A stretch of DNA of 64,000 bases. It comes from Schistocerca nitens. Taxonomy: Eukaryota; Arthropoda; Insecta; Orthoptera; Acrididae. A model generated the notes under the pieces. The model was not told the DNA's origin. It saw only the letters and a program-made list of their open reading frames with translations, and ran no database searches. A program made the translations under genes and the position numbers. The DNA lies in assembly GCF_023898315.1 (NCBI RefSeq), contig NC_064618.1, positions 191,509,548 through 191,573,547 on the forward strand, written 5' to 3'. Of this stretch, positions 57,242 through 64,000 are shown piece after piece (the stretch's first letter is position 1; the number at the start of each line of letters is the position of its first letter).

Positions 57242-58468
57242 CGGTGGTAGTATCTAGACTCTGAGAAGCTCACCTGCTGAAACCAGCACGGTTTTAGGAA
57301 ACAGTGGTCATGCGAGACACAGCTAACCCTCTTTGTGCATGAACAGGTTCCATATACCGGCTCCCAGGAAGATGCTATATCTCTCGACTTTCGAAAGGCA
57401 TTCGACCCATTTTCGCACTGTCGCCTGCTACATAAAGTGCGCGCATACGGTCTATCCGATGACATATGCGGTTGGATAGAAGGTTTTCTAAAAGACAGGA
57501 TGCGGTATGTCATCGTGAAAGGGGTGACGTCAATAGAAACAAGCGTACCTTCAGATGTGCCCCAGGACAGCGAATTAGGTCCTCTTCTTTTTACGATTTA
57601 CATACACGACCTGGTTGATGGTATTGACAGCGGTCTTAGACTGTTTGCCGATGATGCTGTAGTCTACAGGAAAGTAGTATCACACGAAAGTTGTGATCAA
57701 ATGAGTGAGGGTTTGCATAAAATAAATGCGTGGTGTTATGAGTGGCAGTTATCTCTCAATATTAGTAAGTGTAACCTACTGCGTATAACAAGACGAAAAT
57801 CCCCATTAATGTACGAGTAGAAAACAAATGCCCAGTCTTCGGAAGCGGTAACGTCCGTAAAGTATCTGGGTGTGACTATTCGAAATGATCTCAAATGGAA
57901 TGATCAGATTACACAATTAACGGGTAAGGCGATCTCTGGTTGCGGTTTATTGGTAGAATCCTGAAGCGATGCAGTCCTTCAACAAAGCAAATAGCTTACA
58001 ATACGCTAGTTCGTCCAGTCATGGAGTATTGTTCGTCTGTGTGGGACCCTTACCAGTTGGATCTGATTCAAGAGATTGAGAAGGTCCAAAGAAGAGGGCA
58101 AGATTCGTGACTGGTACATTTAGCCATCGTGAGAGCGTTACAAATCTCATAGAAAGTTTGAAGTGGGACACTCTTGCAGATAGACGGCGAGCTAAACAGA
58201 AGTAGCTGCTCACTAAATTCCGAAATCCGATCTTCACCGAGGATGTAGAGCAATATTGGTACCACCAACTTTCAAATCGCGCAATGATCACCATTCAAAG
58301 GTAAGGGAAATAAGAGCTCGTAGTGAGGCGTTCAGACAGTCGTTTTTTCCTCGCACTATCCGCGAGTGGAACAGACTGGGTGAAATATGACTTTGGCGCG
58401 AATTGTGCCCTCCGCCACGCACCGCTTGGTGGCTAGCGGAGTATATATGTTGATGTAGATGTATAAAA
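57242..58468 (+). mobile_element. 5'-truncated CR1-like LINE, copy 3
   Basis: Plus strand. The frame at 57335-57820 has ISLDFRKAFDPFSHCRLLHK (motif A), GPLLFTIYIHDLVDGIDSG (motif B region, upstream Gly-Val-Pro-Gln-Gly changed to DVPQDSE) and LFADDAVVYRKV (motif C). A TAG stop at 57818-57820 and later frameshifts precede the C-terminal VWDPYQLDLIQEIEKVQRR-like block near 58040-58100. The 3' end has GATGTAGATGTA at 58451-58462. It belongs to the same subfamily as copy 1 (40925-42425). Confidence 0.9.
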
Positions 58469-58509
58469 CGGCGGTGTATTGACGGATCTGTTATTTACAC
58501 TCCGTTGAT

Positions 58510-59675
58510 TAACATGGAAAAGCGTTTGCCACCATTGTGGCCACACGACAGCAATTAACAGACTTTGAACGCGGAATGACAGCTGGAGCTACACGAATGG
58601 GAGATTCCATTTCCCACATTTTAAGTATTACCTCTGAGCACGTACGATGCAGCGGTCGACGGCCTTCATTTAACGACCGGAAGCAGCGGCGTTTGCCTAG
58701 AGTTGCACTAAATGACAAACACACTGGATGAAATAACGTAGGAAATAAATGTGGGACTTACGACGAATGTCTCCGTTAGGACAGGGCGCCGAGTTTCGGC
58801 GTTAATGGGCTATAGCAGCAGGCGACCGACGCGGGTGCCTTCGCTAACAGCACATCGCCTACAGCGCCTTCCGTGGGCCCGTGAGCATATCAGTTGGACC
58901 TAGACAACTGGAAAACTGGCCTAGACGGATGAGGCCCGATTTCAGTTGCTAAAAGCTGATGGTAGAGTTCGAGTGTGGTGTAGATCCCACGAAGCCATGG
59001 ACCCACACTGTCAACAAGGCAGTGTGCAAGCTTTTCGTTCCTCCATAATGGCGTACGTAGTGTTTACGTAGAATGAACTGGGTCCTCTTGTCCAACTGAA
59101 CCGATCATGTACTGTAAATAGTTATGTTCGTCTACTTTCTACTTGCCGCCTTTCATGGACTTCATCTTCCCAAATGGTTCAAATGGCTCTGAGCACTATG
59201 GGACTCAACTGCTGAGGTCATTAGTCCCCTAGAACTTATAACTAGTTAAACCTAACTAACCTAAGGACATCACAAACATCCATGCCCGAGGCAGGATTCG
59301 AACCTGCGACCGTAGCGGTCTTGCGGTTCCAGACTGCAGCGCCTTTAACCGCACGGCCACTTCGGCCGGCTTTCATCTTCCCAAACAACGATCGAATTTT
59401 TATGGATAACAATGCGCCATGTCAACGGACCACAACTGTTGGCTGTCGGTTTGAAGAACATTCTGGATAGCTGCAGCGACACAAATCCCATCGAACATTT
59501 CTAGGGCATCGAGAAGTCAGTTCACACAAAAAATTATGCACCAGCAACACATTCGCAATTATGGACGGTCGTAGGGGCAACATGTCTCAGGATATCTGCT
59601 GGGGGGGGGGACTTCCATCGACTTGTGGAGTCCATGTCACACCGTTTTCTTGCACTATGCCGGGAAGATGAGGTA
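58510..59675 (+). mobile_element. Tc1-like relic
   Basis: Frame at 58537-58731 begins MATRQQLTDFERGMTAGATR, a Tc1 helix-turn-helix start. Later broken pieces: RPSFNDRKQRRLPR, HLFPNNDRIFMDNNAPCQRT across SINE S15 (the second Asp block, near 59375-59430), NPIEHF near 59488-59505, and the C-terminal DFHRLVESMSHR near 59612-59650. Many stops. Terminal repeats not found. Confidence 0.75.
59175..59371 (-). repeat. Main tRNA-derived SINE (S15) inside a Tc1 relic
   Basis: Minus-strand copy with a perfect 14-bp target duplication TTCATCTTCCCAAA (59161-59174 and 59372-59385). It carries the GGTTAAAGGCGCTGCAG variant, like S2 and S13. Confidence 0.97.
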
Positions 59676-59879
59676 CAAAAGATGGTTCAAATAGCTCTGA
59701 GGCCTTTGGGACTTAACTTCTGAGCTCATCAGTCCCCTAGAACTTAGAAATACTTAAACCTAACTAACCTAAGCACATCACACACATCCATGCCAGAGGC
59801 AAGATTCGAACCTGCGACGGTAGCGGTCGCGCGGTTCCAGACTGTAGCGCCTAGAAAGGCTTGGCCACTCTGGCCGGCA
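59675..59879 (-). repeat. Main tRNA-derived SINE (S16)
   Basis: Minus-strand copy with an 11-bp target duplication GAAGATGAGGT / GAAAATGAGGT (59664-59674 and 59880-59890, one mismatch). The sense tail is T-rich. Confidence 0.88.
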
Positions 59880-59891
59880 GAAAATGAGGTC

Positions 59892-60405
59892 AGACATGAT
59901 ATTAGGAGGTATCCCAGTACATACACAATAGATGTGGTATGTAGATGAAAGACTAAATCATACCTTGCTTCGAATTGTATGACACGTAGCTTTCCAATCT
60001 CTTGCTTTTAGATTAGCTCCACAGACGATTAATTTCTTGTTTGCATGTGTGTTTCGATTTGTCTGCATGCTGCGTAACATACTCTTACAGTATCAGATTT
60101 GATAATAATTCATGTTGAACACTAACATCGACTTGATGTGCATTGCAGGATATCATGACTGACTCAGGGACTGACAGTGACAGTTAAGCTCATAGAGGTC
60201 ACAGAAATTGGTGTGCACTTTAATGTAGCCGGGATACAAGACAAAATGTTATTAGTTTCTGTAATGTTTATACTCTGTATTAAATACCTGACGTAAGATT
60301 TGTATTCCACCCTACTATTTAAACGAGATTTGGTGAGATTTCCACGAATCCCCTCTCTCCCCCAATTTTCAGCTCACTTTGTGGACGTCACTTAAATAAA
60401 GCACA
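59892..60405. other. No gene seen
   Basis: No supportable coding or RNA feature. Confidence 0.4.
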
Positions 60406-60411
60406 GAGTGT

Positions 60412-60670
60412 GTCCCAAGAGGAATGGTCAATATTCAGGGATATGACCGGAACTATTATTTCATCAAAAATGTCTAATGAACATGGGCTCTAAAATGGAT
60501 ACCTTAGTAGCTGTGAACACTTGTTCAGTAGATGTGATGTGTGTAACAGTAACGAAGAAGAAGAAGTGTTCGCAGCTGTTAAGGTATGCATTTTAGAGCC
60601 ATTTTTACACTTGTTTGCTTCGAATGATCGTTCCTGTTATATCCCTGCATACTGAACGTTCCTGCTGAGT
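60412..60670. repeat. Foldback MITE-like inverted repeat
   Basis: Arms of about 115 bp (60412-60530 and 60548-60670) are imperfect reverse complements: GGGCTCTAAAATGGATACCT at about 60486-60505 mirrors AGGTATGCATTTTAGAGCCA near 60582-60601, and CAGGGATATGACCGGAA near 60437 mirrors TTCCTGTTATATCCCTG near 60632. There is a ~20-bp loop with GAA repeats. No coding content. Confidence 0.88.
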
Positions 60671-60890
60671 CGCTCCTGCTGATATGAATGTGAAATCATT
60701 CTAGCGATGATAGTGGGCACAGGAGGCGATTCCACTCACAAAGCGACTTCGGAGTCGTAACTTAGGAACGAGCTCCTCAGAGACGGCAGTGCTGGTCGGC
60801 TGTTCACATCCAGCTGTTGTGAGCATCTATGGAAAATGCTGAATGACAACAAAACCACGAAAAGCTTGACAATGGGTGACGTCTACGGCT

Positions 60891-61040
60891 TCAAATGGCT
60901 CTGAGCACTATGGGACTTAACTGCTGAAGTCATCAGTCCCCTAGAACTTAGAACTACTTAAACCTAACTACGCTAAGGACATCACGCACATACATGCCCG
61001 AGGCTGGAGTCGAACCTGCGACTGTAGTGGTCGCGCGGTT
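60891..61040 (-). repeat. Main tRNA-derived SINE (S17), 5'-truncated
   Basis: Minus-strand copy that stops inside the tRNA head after GTCGCGCGGTT, so the first ~45 bases of the element are missing, as with incomplete reverse transcription. No clear target duplication. Confidence 0.9.
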
Positions 61041-61450
61041 TTCTAAAATATCAATTATTACCATCTGTCGCATATTCTACTCGCATTATATTTGCCCAAT
61101 CGTTGAACTTTTGTTAGTTTAGTTGTCTCAGTTTTATTTTCTGTCAGTAATTCTTAATTTGTTTGTGTTGTATTTTTCTTGATATTGTTTATGTTTATGT
61201 TTTTGATGTAATGTGGAAAATGGAGAGCGAAATATAGTTATCTCTGCTAATGGGCTTCAATCATGACAAACATTTGCAAACTCGGATCACTAAAAGATGT
61301 AGGTGAATATTTGGAAACAGCATTATTGACATGTCCTTGGACAACTGTCGAATAACAACTGAGTTTCTGTATGCTAGTATGTGAAACAAATTTGAAAGGA
61401 AAGGGAGAGCATACAGAAGCGCAACTTCAACGTAATTTGGATACATGCTG

Positions 61451-61647
61451 CCGACCGCGGTGGTCTAGCGGTTCTGGCGCTGCAGTCCGGAACCGCGGGA
61501 CTGCTACGGTCGCAGGTTCGAATCCTGCCTCGGGCATGGGTGTGTGTGATGTCCTTAGGTTAGTTAGGTTTAAGTAGTTCTAAGTTCTAGGGGACTTATG
61601 ACCTAAGATGTTGAGTCCCATAGTGCTCAGAGCCATTTGAACCATTT
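61451..61647 (+). repeat. Main tRNA-derived SINE (S18)
   Basis: Plus-strand copy with an 11-bp target duplication GATACATGCTG (61440-61450 and 61648-61658). Intact B box GGTTCGAATCC. Confidence 0.95.
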
Positions 61648-61659
61648 GATACATGCTGT

Positions 61660-63722
61660 CGCTAATTTGAGACGTTTAATTTTCTTATGATTGTTATTTA
61701 TTCAACATTGTTTTCAGAAGGCCATCGGGCGGCTTCCATTATCCTGAAGCACTTTAATCATTACAAAATTAGTGTCTCCTTTTTAGTTCTCCCCTGGAGA
61801 AAGGTACATAAGGGTGTGGCACAGAAGCACTCCAATTACTTCACCTATTCGTTACGTCTGCAGTACGAGAGCCCATTTTGAAAGTTATTATTGTTGGCAG
61901 AATGAGCAGTACTTGTACCAGCGCAGAATTTCCTAATTTATTCATTAGTGACAAAGAGAAATAGGCAGACCGCAATGACAATTTACGAAAATTACGAGAA
62001 GCTCTCCTTAATCTATAGTCATGAAGAAATGGAAATAAGAACTGCTCCATATTAATGATAGAAGAAACTATATATCATTATAAGATCGTCCTCTACTGTC
62101 CTACAGCATGAATTACAATTGTTAGCGATTAATGACACACTACGAAAGGCAAAAAACTTTTCAGTAAACGTGGATCTGTAAACGAAGGGACACTGATATC
62201 AATACATACTTGAAACATAAACTTTTTGGTTAAATCTCCATCTGATAGTGCTAAAATTTCAGTCATGGTCTATCTTAACAATACAGATAATACTGTTTTA
62301 ACACATTATATGTGATACTTTACTCTGCACTCGGAACTATTAATTGTATTCAGTTATGAATTCTCTCAATCACCCCTATACTGTATCATTTCGCAAATCG
62401 TGTCAGGAACATACGATTCGCTGTTGCATTTCTCCACTTTCATTAGTTGTAGTTTTGCTGCGCTAGAGATATGAGAAGACTGCAGAGAGAAAACTCTGGA
62501 GTATTGCTGTGTACTTATTGTACATCGAAATACATTTATAATACACAAATCAATGTATGTATGTTTGTAGACTTACATACCAGATCATCTCTTAAACTAT
62601 TAGAATGATTTCAACCAGGCTTGGTGTACATATTATTTACTGGCTGATTAGACTGTGGGGACAAGAACCCCGTACCTGCATAATGGGTGGGTGTGCGAGT
62701 GAAAAGAAGCATAGCTCAGGAATGTTAGGAGCCGTTTATACCAAATGTGGGATATACGTGTAACGTTATTTATGTTGTTCATGTAATAACTTGTACAAAA
62801 GTATTGCTTGAGGAATAAGCCCTGTGAGTATGAGGCTTACTGTATGTTTGAGAAGTCGTGACATGTAACTATATTGGGATTCATAATTCCTGTGGTAGTT
62901 TCAACCATAGTGGAAGGGGAGGGGGGTCCAAAGGCAGCGACGTATCAGTAACATATCTCTGTCACGCTTATTGAAGCCAGTACCTATCAGTCTTGGAGCG
63001 CATATTAAATGCTACAAGGATAACGGCCAGCGTGGGTGCTTGTACAGCAATGACCTGAAATTAATAATGTGTTCTTTATATTCTCATTCCAGTTCCTCAT
63101 CAAAAACGTTGAACTATTGTCCACTACATTTTGTATACTCTCCTGGCAGAATGACACGTTCCCCTATGATTCAAATTTAGCTGAAAGCCTAAAATCCTAC
63201 ATACACAGACGAAATACGTGTAGAAATATGTGTCGAAAATGATAAATGTGAGTGACATATACCAGCATGCCACATATGTATGAAATACATATATGTGACC
63301 GAAGCAGCGGGCAAAATCTGGTATTAGAAAAACAGGTAGATTTACACCTTGTGATAGATCCCGTGAATCTAATTCTGACAAACTTTGCAAAACTTTATTC
63401 GATTGTTTTCTGAAGTTTCTTATACAAAAGGTTTGACAATGAACACATTGCTTTTCCCGATCTTTGACCGTAATGAATTCTGTGCCAGAGCGCAGGGCAG
63501 CTAGCGTGTCAGCCATCGATTCTGCCCGCAGTGGCCCCTAATTAAGGCATCCCCCTCAAGAGAGAGGGTTCCGCTGTCCGCGTCTCTTTAAAGGCACCAA
63601 CCTCCGCGTGCCAAGTTCCCACTGACGATCCAGCAGCACCCAGCTGAAAAGCAAACCTGTGTACCTCGGAATTCAGCAGGCAAACCTTAGCACACCAACA
63701 ATCGATGATGATTCTATGATAG
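61660..63722. other. AT-rich DNA, no gene recognised
   Basis: A segment at about 62555-62770 (AACCAGGCTTGGTGTACATA, GGGACAAGAACCCCGTACCT) looks like the 3' part of an old repeat but I cannot name it. The minus-strand frame at 63124-63516 (130 codons) has no recognised domain. Confidence 0.4.
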
Positions 63723-63735
63723 AACTTAAATGTGG

Positions 63736-63928
63736 TGCAAGTGGCTCTGAGCACTATGGGACTTAACATCTGAGGTCATCAGTCCCCTAGAACTTAGAAC
63801 TACATAAACCTGACTAAACTAAGGACATCACACACATCCATGCCCGAGGCAGGATTCGAACCTGCGACCGTAGCTGTTGCGCGGTTCCAGGCTAAAGCGC
63901 CTAGAACCGCTCGGCTACACCGGTCGGC
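63736..63928 (-). repeat. Main tRNA-derived SINE (S19)
   Basis: Minus-strand copy with a 13-bp target duplication AACTTAAATGTGG / AACTTGAATGTGG (63723-63735 and 63929-63941, one mismatch). Confidence 0.93.
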
Positions 63929-64000
63929 AACTTGAATGTGGGTCAGTCCAACACAAACAGTGTGAAATATAGGTTCATGTACACTCTCAACTCTACGGAA

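Noticed and set aside
59282-59470. Frames beginning MPEAGFEPATVAVLRFQTAA (also read through at 53908 and others)
   Set aside because: This peptide is the antisense reading of the main SINE head. It appears wherever the SINE appears and is not a gene.

Overview
The window looks like a gene-poor stretch of a large insect genome, most likely an orthopteran (grasshopper/locust, Schistocerca-like). This assignment rests on my memory of the dominant ~195-bp tRNA-derived SINE, which I associate with Schistocerca genomes, and on the mix of RTE, CR1-like and Tc1/mariner elements; no database was searched. No bacterial-type operon, rRNA gene, CRISPR array or functional tRNA gene is visible. Almost every long open frame is transposon coding sequence, its antisense shadow, or read-through of a SINE.

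Layout. 0.3-3.1 kb: degenerate copies of a second tRNA-derived SINE family (called B here) in AT-rich DNA. 3.46-4.88 kb: a 1422-bp Tc1-like transposon. 5.4-6.3 and 14.0-15.8 kb: possible halves of a decayed gag-like element around a nest of insertions. 6.3-6.6 kb: a 46-bp perfect palindrome beside a third SINE family (C). 7.2-12.4 kb: a decayed two-ORF non-LTR retrotransposon (minus strand) cut by two SINEs. 12.5-13.7 kb: a foldback element with ~300-bp inverted repeats. 16.9-19.7 kb: a decayed RTE-type LINE. 22.7-23.5 kb: a truncated RTE LINE. 28.3-29.4 kb: a pogo/CENP-B-like transposase relic. 33.3-34.7 kb: a second copy of the 1422-bp Tc1-like element. 35.3-36.4 kb: a CpG-dense block followed by the one convincing host exon, a first coding exon with a signal peptide and a splice donor. 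37.9-38.6 kb: a recent tandem duplication. 40.9-42.4, 52.3-54.2 and 57.2-58.5 kb: three CR1-like LINE fragments. 42.7-44.0 kb: another Tc1-like element. 48.7-49.9, 55.0-56.1 and 58.5-59.7 kb: further Tc1/mariner relics, one carrying a 5S-rRNA-derived SINE.

How the parts relate. The window is a record of layered insertion. Nineteen copies of the main SINE, plus one small 3' fragment, are scattered through it; most still have recognisable target-site duplications, which lets the order of events be read. The main SINE has landed repeatedly inside dead transposons and LINEs. Each of the two 1422-bp Tc1-like copies is disabled by a single, different nonsense codon, so this family was active recently. 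Promoter, CpG and exon evidence around 36 kb suggests that the window contains the 5' end of one host gene encoding a secreted or membrane protein; its later exons were not identified with confidence. All coordinates of degenerate elements are approximate unless a target duplication is given.
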